Assembly (NCBI GenBank): GCA_037178975.1 | Contig: JASJZH010000004.1 | Span: 2,170,001-2,234,000 of the forward strand | Reading direction: 5' to 3' | Origin: Oscheius tipulae | Lineage: Eukaryota > Nematoda > Chromadorea > Rhabditida > Rhabditidae | DNA length: 64,000 nucleotides | In this document: one piece after another, positions 45,945-58,600 of the stretch | Numbering within the stretch: position 1 is the stretch's first letter | Layout of the letters: every line of letters begins with the position of its first letter | Position numbers and translations under genes: made by a program | The notes under the pieces: generated by a model | What the model was told of the DNA's origin: nothing | Databases searched by the model: none | What the model saw: the letters and a program-made list of their open reading frames with translations, nothing else

Positions 45945-48900
45945 GGAGTACGAAAAATTCTTTGCTACTTCGGGTACATGGGAGAGATGGGGAGACTGGT
46001 CAAGACTGTAGAAACTGTATTTTTCCGTTGGAACTTTTGTGTTTCGTGGTATATCCATAAGGAAAGTATGGTTGTACTAATTTTATTAACCAGTTTAAAT
46101 GCATACAATAAACAAACAAAAATATTGGAGGGGGGGCATACTGCTGCTCTTTGAGTGATTTTTTCAGCTGTAGTCTGTTCAGCCGCAAAGTTGAAAACAC
46201 AGTTCTTCTTTTCAATCGTGACGGGACCTCTTTCAACGTGGCTATATTGAATACTCAGCCAAGCTGCCAAAGTTTTTCCCTTTTCCCAAAAAATTTCTTT
46301 CATTGAGTATACAACGTAGCCGTGTTGTTTACTTCTGTATCGTTCCGAAAAACCATGTCTTCCTATTAGTTACGCTCGATCTTCAGACCATCGCTCTCGT
46401 TCCTTGAGGGTAAGAGACAGGAGGAGACGTCCGCGACTGCTGGCCAGTGGCTTATATTCTATTTATACTGTTTTCGTTGTCAAAAAGATACCCTGAAAAG
46501 TATTTTGTCTTCCTCTTACGAGCTTGAAACGTGCTACCTATACCTGCCAAAATCTAAGGAAAGTGCCCAAAAATTGCGAGTTCCGTCTTCTTCCCTACAA
46601 TATTTCGTGATCATTTCGACCTGTTCCATTTGCCGTCTCGTTATTTGAACTGTTAAATTTGTAGCATGACGTCTAAACCAGTATAAAAAAATGTTTTTCA
46701 GCAAAAAAGCGAGGTTATATCGATGATCCCCTTTTTTATGCTTACTCTAGTCCTTGATACTTGACGATTTTAAAGGTTTCTCCTAAAATGGTTCACAGTC
46801 AGTAAAGTTGTACAAAGTCTGTTCACGAGCTTGACTTTCCAAGGAGCGCCTGAAACCGGCATAGACTTGTTCAGAGTAAACCAGATCGCTCATTTTCTCG
46901 CTAGAAACTTGGCAAGATCCTTCAGTCTCCCCTTCGTCAATTTGCATTTTTACTTGGAGGCACATTTTCGAAAGACGGATTATGTGACAGAAGGCATCAT
47001 ACATGTTTGGATGTCATCGGTTTTAAAGCAAAAATACATCTAATTACTATCAGGGGTTATATTGTACGCTGGGTACGAAAAACATAGTTAAAAAACGCAA
47101 ACCACGATGGAAAAGATAGAAAAATGCGATTTGGTTCAGCGGGCTCGCGCCAAAAATTTTGAACTGACGATTGGTTGCCGAACAAGTACTCCTCTTTCCT
47201 TGACTTCCCCCAGATTTCATCCTTCAGTAAACATCCGGTCGTCTCGTCATCTCATCCTCAGGGGTCCGCAGACTCATTCAATTCCGTCTGCTGATTGTCG
47301 TACGGTAGTTTGGCGGCCGTCAGTCGAGCTGTCGGCACCCGATGCCTGCTTGACGTCTTCCGGACGACCGACACCGTCCCTCGGGGCTCGCGCCGAGGAA
47401 TGTCACATCTCCGCAGCCGTTCTGTTCCCCTGTTTTTGGCGAAGACCCACCCTTTTGTTGCTTTATCACCAACCCCCTAAAGCGTAGTAGTACTATTTGG
47501 AAGAGCGGCCGAGTGAAAGAGCGAGTTATCAGTTTGTGACGGGCCAGCAGGTGCTGTCTATCTACTGACCACTCAGTACGATGGCACCTTCAACCTTATT
47601 TACAACAGCAATGCCCTTTTTCTTCATCTGGCCAGGTTTCGAAAAAAAGTTCGAGGAGGTTTCAAGCTGGCATATCAAGAGGCAATCTTCCGAGATATTG
47701 TTATCTCACACAGGCATAATTTTTACGTCATATTTGGAACTAAAAAAGTCCCCGAAACTTCTAATGTCGTTTAGCATCTAAATGTGACAATAACAATGGT
47801 GAGACGAAGAAATATTCCCGCGATTTCTTGGGCATACCTTCTGGCTAGTATTTCTTGACTTTTCACTACGATCGGCTTGTAACGATGCGCATCATTATAA
47901 GGATCCGTTTGATACCAAGCATGACGGGAAAATTATGTCAGAGGAAAAAGATACAAGTGGCGCTCGGTTCTTGTTTGCGTAAGAACCTTTGAATCAAAAA
48001 GGAGAAGCTCTTTTCCGTTGTGATTGGCTGATTTTAAGATTAGAAGTCCCCAAAATGTTAGCCAAATCAAGATTGTTAGCTACAGTAGGAAGCCTCCACT
48101 GTCACTCTTTCTCTCTCCAGCCTCAATGAGACATTTTCCGGTTCAAAAAGTGTCGGCTATATACTATGGCTGTGCCTCCTGGCTTCCCCCAGCTGACCCT
48201 TCTCCCGACTGGCTGTAAAGAGCCCCTCTGCCTTGACCAGACTTATGTCATCTTCCACGCACTATTACTACCCCACGGTGTGTGTGTGCTTTCGGCTGTG
48301 TGACGAAGTTCGTCCGTTTTGAAAATAAGCCCGACTACAATAGTCACTCTCTCCCATTGGAAGAGATTCTAGTGAACAACATGAGTCTCTACGTCCGTCG
48401 TCGGGATAAGCTGCTTCCGAGCTCCCCGAAAATAGAGGGGTTCGGTTTGTAGAAAAATGTGAGGATACTCGCGTATAATCCCGGATTGGTGGCTCGTTTA
48501 ACACATCAGAAACACGCAAAAAAGGATCTGGAGAGATGATTGACCTTCTCCTGTCTCTCTCGCTCTCTCTTTGAATTCGAACATTGTTCCAAAGATCACT
48601 TTTCTTTCCTTAACTGTAAGTCTTTCCACCAATGATTTTCTGCTAACTCTTCCTGTCTGTCAAGTAACTATGAGTGACAATATTCTGTCAGTCTCCAAGG
48701 GTTATTGTAGCCCAGATCCCTAGAAGAGCAACGTCTGCCTCCTAATCCGTTTGTTTCGTGGACTGATAAGGCTGAAAAACTTTCGGAAATAGTACAGCTG
48801 TCCCTTGGAGCTGGTCACTCAGACTCTCTTTTCGCGCCCTTATCTGTTCCAGCCTTTATCACGTCTCCAATTGTCCTTCGTCGTCTCCCCTTTACGCTCT

Positions 48901-50849
48901 GATCTCCGTAGTAAAGCATGATCTGGAAGGCTCATTAATTCTCAGGAGCTGACCATGCGGGAAACATCATATAGTCGAGGGGGAGAGGAGGTGGAGAGGA
49001 TCAGCTGTCTCTTGGCTGTTGCTGCAAAAATGACCGCGGGACGCGAGGAGAGAGAAAGAGCAAAATAAAGTTACGACGACGACATGAGCAGGGTGTAGTT
49101 TACGAGGAGGGGCCCTCCATGTGAACCGGGCGTAATGTGTTTGGTCTGGAGGCCATCTATCTCTTTCGAAATTCTTTATGCCTAGTGCTACGATAGGTCT
49201 TCCATCACCTGTCTCTCTCACTGTTACTTCTTCCATTGCCCAATCGAAAACAGCTCCTATTACAGTGGTCATTTCCGTCTTGTCTCGTCTTTGACTCGCT
49301 GTACCGAACTGTCAGTTACAACTTTTACATAGAACTTTGTTGTAACTTTCCGCTGGTTAACTGGAAGTATCTGGGGAAAATTGTCGTACTCGATCCAGCT
49401 ATGCCTTACTGTACAATAGTATTAGAGGCAGTACTTTGATGACACACACGGATGCAATTACAATGGGTGTTTATTTGCAGTAGCTACACCTTCTTAAACT
49501 CAAAACTCTTTTGAAGCTCCAATTCTTCAGCGAAGTTTCAAAGTCGCTTCGTCTAATTATTTTGCTATTGCAAAATTACGTCCTTGTATCATGAAAGTGC
49601 CTCAGAGGTTTCCCAACTGTTACCAATCTACCTGTTTTTCTGCACCAACTTAACCCATTCAAATCTCCGATACGCCGCCAAGGATATGCGTGCCACGCAG
49701 CTCAAATTATGTTACCTTTTCCTGGAACAGACTCCTTTGGAGACTACCGTCCCTATTCCTTTGTTCATAATCCCACTTTCTTCCTTACTCGATCTCAGCA
49801 AACAGAATTCAAAAAGCATAGACATACATTATTGCGCATGGGATGTGATCGTGGACCATCCTTTTCCCGAATGGTCAGCCCATAGAATACCAGAACTGAC
49901 ATGAACTTTTCTCCTTTCTGACATTGCTTACTGAGCTTTCTCTAAGAGGTTATTAAAAAGAAATAAAATCGTGTTCTTGTTCCTTGATAACCTCCCTCCC
50001 AGACCCCCTCTCTCTTTCGCATACGCTCATAACCCCGTCCGTCAAGTAGCAGCCGTTAGAAGCAATGGTCTCGGTCATTTGGGCTCTTTTTCCAGAGGAC
50101 AACCCCTTCCCCGCGAAATGACATCCTAAAGGTTATAATTTCCTGGGTCTCTGACACATTACCGTAACCCCCCTCCCCACCAAAATGTCGGGAGCGGAAA
50201 CAAGAGTCAGCTGACTACTGTGCTTGTACTAGTTTTCTCATCCATCTCTCTCAAATCAAGAGAGTAGAGACAGACAATAGTCCGACTGCCATAGGTGGCT
50301 TCCTGTCTCGCGACCAAATAGGTTATTCGGTCCGACAAAAAGTGTCAGCTCCCGTCGAGGTAGATGTATACAACACGGGCCATTAGCAACTTTACTACTG
50401 CTACTGTAGTTTCCGAGAATAGGCTTGTATTTTTGTTTTTCCCGAGGCGGCTCGAATATTTACAGGGTAGGGCGGAATAATAACCTCAATACAATACTTT
50501 GAGGGAGATTTCACGCAGCTGCATTTTGTTTACTGACTCTCTCGCGTAGTAACAACTGAATCTCCGGCTCCATTAAGGCTGATAAACAGAGTTATCATTA
50601 TAGGGCTCCAACAGTAGCATTTGACTGTCGTCTTGTAGTTGGGTCCTGCCACGAACTTCACTGAATAAGCTTGATTTGCATTTTTCTGTGGTTTACATTA
50701 CATTCATTTTTCGACTTCTAAGTGTCGTACTGGCCTCAGGGTTCATCTTGTTGGTAGTATTCCTTGTCTCTGTATCTTACCAATAATGGCTGTTTTATAT
50801 ACATTCTTGAACCAATCTCACATATACCAGCCATTCAGAAGCTCCAAAA

Positions 50850-50912
50850 ATCTCGGCGGGGTCGGGTTGCTCAGATTCATAAACTAACTGAGCTATACGT
50901 CCAGCGGCCGCG
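50850..50912 (-). repeat. Possible tRNA-derived fragment
   Basis: On the minus strand, TATAGCTCAGTTAGTTTAT matches a tRNA A-box/D-arm. The downstream half is too degenerate for a B-box, so it is a fragment at best. Confidence 0.3.
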
Positions 50913-51347
50913 GTGCGCCCTAACGAGTTGTCTCTTCAGATCTATTGAGTCTACTGAACTCGAAGCTTTTCCCTTGTATTACCGAGACCCCCCTCGGTTG
51001 GAAGACCCCTCACGAGATGAACTCTTTTTGAGAAAAAGAAGAATTGGAAATCGATGTTTCCTTTGGATGGCTGTTTTATTAGCCGACGGGCGTTGTAGAT
51101 CCCACAGTCCGCTGTCGCAGTCTCCTCTCTCTCGAGACTGCCTCGTACATTTCATCTATTTCAATTCGTAGGGCGGCGGACGGTGTGTGAAATGGCGCGC
51201 CACGTAATAGAATGCCGCGAACGAACTTTCCGCAGAGAGCTGTGAATCGTCTCCGTCTTCTTCTCTTCAAGGCGGGACGAACTTCTGGGCGCTAAAGAGA
51301 AAGAAGAAAGGGACAGACGACTTCTCATTGCCATTAGCAGACATTCT

Positions 51348-51372
<25 letters not shown>
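51348..51372. repeat. CT microsatellite
   Basis: About 12 CT units. Confidence 0.9.
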
Positions 51373-51378
<6 letters not shown>

Positions 51379-51837
51379 CTCTCCCATTACGGTAATTGCA
51401 AAAAGTCAGAGAGACATGGGGTGTCCCCATATTCAGAATGACTGATTGTGTAGGTGTCTCTCCTGGGCTTCCACTCCTTTATTGGATCTTTATCGTAGTA
51501 AGAGGGGTCTGGTCGGTTCATCGTGTCCCCTCACACTTCCTCATTCTCTCCGTGAATCAGTTACTTCCATGAGACAAAACATAGGCTCTCTGCTATCTCT
51601 ATGTACCGTATCTCAAATACTCTTAGTATTTGTTTGGATGTTAAGGGTACTTTCTCTTAGCTTTTCAGTCTTGATATCATTTGTCAAATCCCCTATATTC
51701 TCTCCAGGATCACTTCGTTCATCGTGAGGAATAATATTCTTTGACAACTGGATGGAAACGAGGGTTGTCGACTCTTCGGTTCATTCGATCGCTCACAATC
51801 CATTTTATTGAACGCGAGTTGCCCGCCGCCTTTTCAT

Positions 51838-51902
51838 AGTTGGTGTATTGGTAAAGCGCGGGCTTTTGGCCCATACGTCCTGGGTTTGACTCCACCCAGC
51901 GA
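51838..51902 (+). repeat. tRNA-derived pseudogene or SINE head
   Basis: A-box-like TTGGTGTATTGGTAAAGC at 51841 and B-box-like GGTTTGACTCC at 51884-51894 are correctly spaced for pol III. The putative anticodon loop CTTTTGG would read TTT (Lys). The acceptor stem is not formed and the T-stem is imperfect, so it is not a functional tRNA. Confidence 0.5.
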
Positions 51903-52059
51903 TCTAACTTAAATGTTGTACGGACCAGTTCTGTCCGGACACTACTCTTGTGTGTCTAAGGACGTTGATTTTGCATTGAGACTGTTATTTGACGTCTAGT
52001 GAACTTGAAAATACTCTAGAGAGTACAGAGCTCCAAAGCGACCGGTAGCTAGAGATGAA

Positions 52060-52152
52060 ATGTTCCAGAAGAGGCTCATAGTCATCGTCGTGTCCTCCTT
52101 CTTCTCCTTCTTGCCCTTGTTCTTCTTGATGAAGACGCTGTAGCCGAGTCCG
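52060..52152 (-). other. Coding-like island, Lys-rich, minus strand
   Basis: The minus strand reads GLGYSVFIKKNKGKKEKKE without a stop and in AAG-biased codons like the real exons here. It continues open for about 55 codons. No clear splice partner was found. It may be a nested exon, a pseudogene fragment or chance. Confidence 0.25.
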
Positions 52153-52312
52153 TTTATCTTATGATCAGAAGCTCGTGTCGTGTGCTCACTTGATAATCGC
52201 GTATGCTAATGACTCTCGGTCTATTTGCCCAGTGTTTCCTCTTTTTTCGTGTCCGCGGACACCCCCGTCTGCCACTTCACGGAGTCGCACCGGTCTCCTG
52301 CCAAATGCTAAT

Positions 52313-52314
<2 letters not shown>

Positions 52315-52349
<35 letters not shown>
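52315..52349. repeat. GA microsatellite
   Basis: About 17 GA units. Other GA tracts lie at 54120-54136 and 61311-61327. Confidence 0.95.
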
Positions 52350-52353
<4 letters not shown>

Positions 52354-52654
52354 TGTCTCATCATTCCTCTCACAGATAATCGTCGATCGTGTGTGCGGTC
52401 ATAAAGCCTCGGCTAGCGCGTCATACAAGGAGCGCGACAGCCGGTTGACACAAAGTGCACAGGGCACGACTGGTTCGAGGAGAGAACGAGAGTGGGGAGG
52501 GAGAGGTCAGACATCCTGGCAGCAGATCGAGATCGCTCGAGGCGCGAGATGGTCGAGCTGAGATTTGAGAGGCAGAGGAGGATCATTTTGAAATACCTGT
52601 TCGCGAGATCTTCCTGGTCGTTTGACCAGCAGCGACCTTTAGAGTTCAGTCCAG

Positions 52655-55600
52655 TTTTTCAAATGGCTTCAGATCCTCGACCCTGTCACCCCAGGCAAGA
52701 TAGTTTCCGGTACCGAGCCAGAGATCAGAAACCTCTCTCTCTCCCAGCTCCAATCTTCCGGACTTCCCGGAGGAAAGCGTCCCTCACTCTCTCGCTCTCA
52801 ACAGGTCTCGACCCCGGAAGGTCCGGTGTCCAGCGCCGGCCGATCGCGAGGAGCTTCGGCAGAGCAAACAGTTCTATTTTTGTCCAGCAGCAGTGCCCTG
52901 AGGGGCGGGCGAGAAGGAGACCAACATGTGAACCAACATTTGCTTTCTATCAGCTATTCCACAGCAAGCACGCGACTTTCAGCAGCAGCAGTTGGACTGT
53001 ATACACGGCGGGCAGCGATGAAAAAGGAATTCGGGACCGGTCACTCTCTGTCCCCCAACATCTCTCTCTGTGACTGCCAACGGCCAACAGAGGCAAACCT
53101 TGATTAGGTATGGAGTGGATCCAATTTGGGAAGAGTCACAAAGATGCCTCAACTAACCCGATTTCGTCCCTTGAGGAGAGGGTGTTGACGCGCATTCGAC
53201 CGTAAGATTCGCCCAATTGGCTCACAACTCCCTTTGACTCTCTTTAGGCAACTAGGGACTACGGTAACAAGTCTGAACTCTTGACACGGGGCCAGAAACG
53301 TCGGCAATCCTCTCGTAAACTTTATCCGAGCCTAGGCAGGCGAGCTGATCTCCAAAGTGCCCCGAGGTGCTGACATCAGAGGCCCGCTTATAACCTCATC
53401 TCTGTACAGGTATTAGCCAGATTTGGCGTTTGTTTGTCCGATCCAAGTGGATTTCTTTATTCGCCATGACTCTTTTCTAGGTCTCGATCGTGGTCTGTAG
53501 TCAGTCACTCTGTCTCCTTCAGGGATCTATGCCCCAAACTGCCTGTGATTGCCTAAAAGATCAGTCATTCCTACGTTATAGGGTCTCGAAATTGAGCTTG
53601 TCTTTTATCGAGAATGCTCTTACAGTCTTGCCAACTGTCTAAAGACACTGAACCCTGTAATACTATTGATACTTCAATGCCCCAGTGCTTTCGAGTGCTG
53701 TAAGGTGGTGCGGAGCTCTGGAATGAGTATTAAGATTAGCATAGAGGTTTGTAATTACAGAGAAGACGATATTGTCTATATTATAACTGTACTCCACAGT
53801 GAACTTCTAGTAATGGTTCGAGCTGACTTGCCATCCAATTTTTCGACAGGGTATGATTTGTCTTGCTCCCGAAACCCTTGACTTGGTCTTTGTGGCAGAC
53901 GGAGAAGCAGTTATTCATTAGTTCTTTTGAACTATCTTACTAGTCATTCCAATATTTGCAGCATTTCTATGACTACTATTCCTCAATTGAGCGGTGCTTT
54001 AGATCCTTTAACCTATCGAAACATTTAACCTTTCGCCCAGATCGTAGCCGATTTGTCCCCGCCTTGATCCCTAGAGTTTGAAATTAGCCGGCTAGGCTAC
54101 GCGGATGCGACTAGCCGACGAGAGAGAGAGAGAGAGGAGAACCCGTCGTGGACTGGCGCTCTCGCCCTTTGCTGCTGTGGCCGACCAACCGGTCAGCCGA
54201 TTACTACCTGTATAAGCCCCTCGGGCTGCCACAACCAGAGAGCCCTCTGACCATGTTTTGCCTCACAAAACAGACTATACAGTTAGTCCTTCTCCTTCTT
54301 CTTCTTCTGGCTGTTGTGTATTTTCGTCAGACTGTACGGTTTCAAAATGGCTCATACACACACTATGCAAAGGGGGGATGTGCAAATAGTCGTATGGGAA
54401 TACCCTCTGTCTCTTCTATTTTAGGGGGCGTGGTCCTTTTCTGGAGCAGTATCTCTCTTTTGCCTCCAGGCTCGACCTTTGAGATCTCGTTTGGCAGCCG
54501 CCAAACAGTCAAGCCGTGTGTGGCTCTCTTTCCCGCCCCGGACTCGTTTTGTGCCCGTCGGCCCTCTCTCCAACGCCCTCTGGTCAACCCGGTCGTCCAC
54601 ACCTGCAGCGCCAAACTTACGCAACACTCTTTAACAGGTCCCTCTATACTCACTACCTACTGTAGTTCTTCTCTTTTTTTTGATACGGTCAGTCTCTTGG
54701 CTCCCAACATAAAACGTCATTTTCGGGAGCTTTTGAGTCACTGCCTCGAGCCGTCACAATATACACCGTTTCGGCATAGCATTGGACCCTTCCGGGACTA
54801 GTCTTGACTTGCAGACACTCCCAGACTCCCCCACTGTACTACTCTCTCTTTTTTTTTGTACCAACTCATCACATCTCTTGACTCCTGCTCTGTTTCATTC
54901 CAGTTCCTGGCATTAAAGGGTTACTCTAACTTCCTCTTACTGTACTCTCTAGTTACTCATTCTCACTTTCTGTCAACTCTTTCCCTTATAACAATCCTCG
55001 AAAGGCTCTCAGCCTTTAGCCCCTATCGCATAACTAGACACTGAACTGAAATTACTGTCAACCTTCATTGCTGTCCCCTTCCCAGTATCATTCTACGGAG
55101 GCTTCTCTCTATTCCGTTCTGTTGACCACCTGTGACTCAGTTTGATTCCTTGAAAAAAAAGTCAGTCTTACCAGAAGCGGGAAAGAGTCATTGGATTTTG
55201 ATACATTAGTTCAGCACCTGTTTTGCTCATTAGACTAGCTTATGAAATGAGTTGGGTTACTGTAATTCGCTTGACCCTTGACTCTCTGACTACTACTATG
55301 TTCTCTCCTACCAGTAAGACCCTATCCTTTCGGAACAACCACCTGTTTACGTCGGGAAACTCTGACTCATTCCTCCGTATCCCGTAGTATCCTTTCCCAG
55401 GTTCCCTGACCCTTGACTCATATTCGCTTTGCTCCCTATTCTACCTAACTACGATTCGGTTTCAGCTCTCCTCAGCTCCGGATTCGGTGTCGGAAGTGGC
55501 CGCCCTCGCCCCTAGCATGGTCAGTTTGCAGTCTTTGTCTCTCTCAGCTGCCGTGTCTGTAAGAAAAAATGCCGCCAGCCTGTCCTTTTTTGGGTCAAAG

Positions 55601-58600
55601 TGCTTTCCTTGTGAACCAGCTGGCTGAGGTCAGGCTGCCCGCCGTCCGGAGGAATCTCCTCCCGGAGGGCAAATAGGGCAAGCCGGCTGTTTGTGTGTGT
55701 GCTCGCGAAATGTTCTGTCTCTTTTTCTGCCTCTTCCTGAATCTTGACTCATTTGACCGCTTCCTTGCGGTCAGAAACGTCATGCTACCTTTGGCGGTAC
55801 TTTTAGTCATTCCCCCACAGGTCAAATGTACTGTTCTCTCCGCCGCTCACAGACAGAACTGAAAACAAAACCCTAATTACTCTCGGTTCAGTCTCATACA
55901 AATTGAGCGCCTATTCATTGTTTTGCCTCTCTGCCACACCTTTCTCACAGCTGAACCCGTTCGGAAAATGTCTTCTAAAAATATCGTCGTCCCGTTGGCT
56001 ATTTGCTTACGAGGTGTCCGCAAGTCGTCCTTTTTCTCCGCTTCCCCCTCCTGAAAAAACTGTTCTCCCTGACAGTTCCGGAATTCTTCTGGATTTTGTG
56101 AAAGATATGATGATAGTACGACTATAGAGGAGGGCAGTGGAACAGTCTGAAACAGGTTGCGCGATGCCAGCCATGCCACTGCCCTCGGCTGACCGCAACG
56201 ACCGGTCTCCGACGTCGTGTAGCACGGGGGCCGGCTGTGCCACTGACCGACCCGAACTTGTCTTTTCTTGTTCAATTTGGGGGACATGTACACGAGCGAG
56301 AGAGCGTCTTTGAACCTGAACAAGCTTTAAGAAGGGGGGAGGGGGTTGTGTTTCAAAATCAAAAGAAAAGGGCTTCATCCTCTAGGCCATCTTTTGGGAG
56401 TCAGAGCTTTTCTTGAGAATCAGAAGTCTTTTTGAGTTTCAGGCTGAAAATGGTAGTACTTTGTGACTGTCTCCAAACAGTTCTTTACAACACTTTTCAC
56501 TCACATACCCTTGCCGGAAGATCCCCAACTCTTGCCCTCTTTGACAGCTAGCTCTTTTTCCCCAGCAGTCTTTCTCTAAATGCCATTGTATCTATGAGCA
56601 CCCTCAGAGATATTTAGAAGCACACTGAGCACAGAACGAGTTCAAGAAGAACTGAACCCCTGTGATTAGCTTACAGTATGGCATTGGAATAATCCCTGAT
56701 TTCTTAAAATTGACCCTAGCCCACGATTTCATAAGATTACATACAGATTCGGTTCACAATGACCGTTACAGTATGATCCTTCAAGTCCTAAGGTTACTGT
56801 AGGATGGAAGCTTTTGAACCGTAGCCAATTAGGATCCCGTATTCTGGCTCTAGAAATAGTTGATGAACGGTCGACGCCCTCAATACTTCCAGTTTGTTGC
56901 CCTCCTCCTCCTCTTTCCCAGAAACCGCTTTTTGCGAGATCTGCCCTGCGCCGCTCTTCCCGCTGCGGGCAACTGACCTCACAGCTGGATTCGAAGACAA
57001 AAAGGAATTTTCAGACTCTTGGGGAGGTCGTCGGCACCACAGCCGTCTCCGACTCGACCCTGGAAGTCCAACGTCCAGTGGCGCATCAGCTGCCGCCGCA
57101 GTTCAATCCGGCCATGATGGCAGCTCAGCTTCAGATGTTCAACAATCCTCAGCAGTTTTTGGGAATCATGCAGGTAAGAGAGAGATCTGTACAGTTGCCG
57201 TGTTTGGGTCTCCCTGATTGTGTCCCGGAGTTTGTTTGCTTTTCGATTCTGTTCTGGCAGTCGTGTGGCCATTGCCGGAGGCGATTCAGCTGACCACACT
57301 CTCCCTGTGAGCCATCATCGGTGTCAACAGAGAGAGGACGAGAATAGCTATAGGGGGCTCTCTTCTACTCTTTGTGTTCACAGTCGTTGAATTGCTGATC
57401 ATCTAAGGGACCGATGAACAAAAGGAACAGTCAGTAGAGTTAAATAGAACGAACTGCTTCCTCAGCGAGCTACCTCGCTGCACTATATAGTAGTTTCTGC
57501 ACAATTGCAATTGCACATGCCAATATCTGTTAGGACAAGACAGGAAAGCAATTCAGTTGCAGAGCAATTCAACTAGGCAACAGTCTCCTCCCAAGGCAGA
57601 GCAGGTAGTTCTACTGAGTGATTAGGTCCCCAAAAAGACTTGACGTAGGCGAGAGCGATTCACATTACATATATTAGCGAGCCTAAGAACTCCTCAATTG
57701 AACACGTACAAATTTGAGGTATAATCCAAACGAGAATCGAACCAGCACACATTGTATTTCGTAGTCGGAGCGCTAACCGACTCGGCCATCTGAGAAAGGG
57801 TTTTCCCGGACGGAATTGATGTGATATAAGTTGCAAAACTGTAGAGAGGACGAGCCGTATCCGATGATTTTTCGTCCTCCTTTTGTCTTCAGTTTGCATC
57901 GGCGGCTCCGTTGTAACATATAATTTCACAATGGCTTCACTGCGACAAAGCAAAGCTCTGGAGCGCATCCAAAGTTGACTTGCTACCCAATTTAGTAGTT
58001 TAATAGTAGAAAAATATAAGGTAGCAGACAGTTAGGCGGAACCTTGAAGGATTGCTCACTTTGCATTTTATAGGATGCTATGTAGGCTCAAGGCTCTTCT
58101 AAAAGGCCATACCCTTAGGGAGTAACCGGGTCCCCGAAGAAAGTACAATTAGTACGCTTGACTCTTGCTAGGTATAGCTCAGAAACTCCTAAAGAATATG
58201 GAAGACGGACTGGAAAACTCCAGATCCTAGTCCACGTGGATCATAGTTATGTTTATCACTTTTTAAAGAGGAAGAAGCTTTTCCGCGTCCACACAATGAT
58301 TAGCAGGTGTCTCATATGGCCGGGGTGATAAACAAGAGTACAGTCTGTTCCTCGAAAACATGTCCCCTTTGACCTCTAGTGCATCTGTCCGCGATGGTGT
58401 TTGCCCGTCCTGCCCTTGGGTTTCCCCGCTGTTTGACTGCCGTCCTCCTAGCGATTGGCTCCATCTCCCTCTCTCTCTGTCCCGGATACCAATCGACTCC
58501 CTCTCTCTCCCTGTTACCTGATATGTCCTCAAGGTGTCTTCCAGAGGACAGCCGACTGCCCTCTGACCTTGTTTACCAGCCAGTCGCCCTTTAACCTTGG

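Larger units (their letters stand above)
45945..52654. other. Long non-coding stretch, low in piRNA motifs
   Basis: No phase-consistent exon set was found, and there is no exact TGTTTCA on either strand. Base composition shifts to more C/T-rich and GC-rich text with fewer A/T runs. It holds a CT tract (51348-51372), tRNA-like fragments near 50.9 and 51.85 kb, and a coding-like island on the minus strand near 52.1 kb. It may include the promoter or early introns of the receptor gene. Confidence 0.55.

Noticed and set aside
47107-47487. 126-codon open frame at 47.1 kb
   Set aside because: No domain, no splice context and arginine/proline-rich text typical of GC-rich non-coding DNA.
52826-53107. 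Open frame continuing past the 52.7-kb receptor exon
   Set aside because: Read-through past the GTCTCG donor is possible, but the text becomes Ser/Arg-rich without conserved features. I kept the shorter exon.
54148-54801. 217-codon open frame at 54.1 kb
   Set aside because: Composition is irregular and a hydrophobic Leu run comes from a CTT repeat. It lies in a receptor intron and I found no supporting splice sites.
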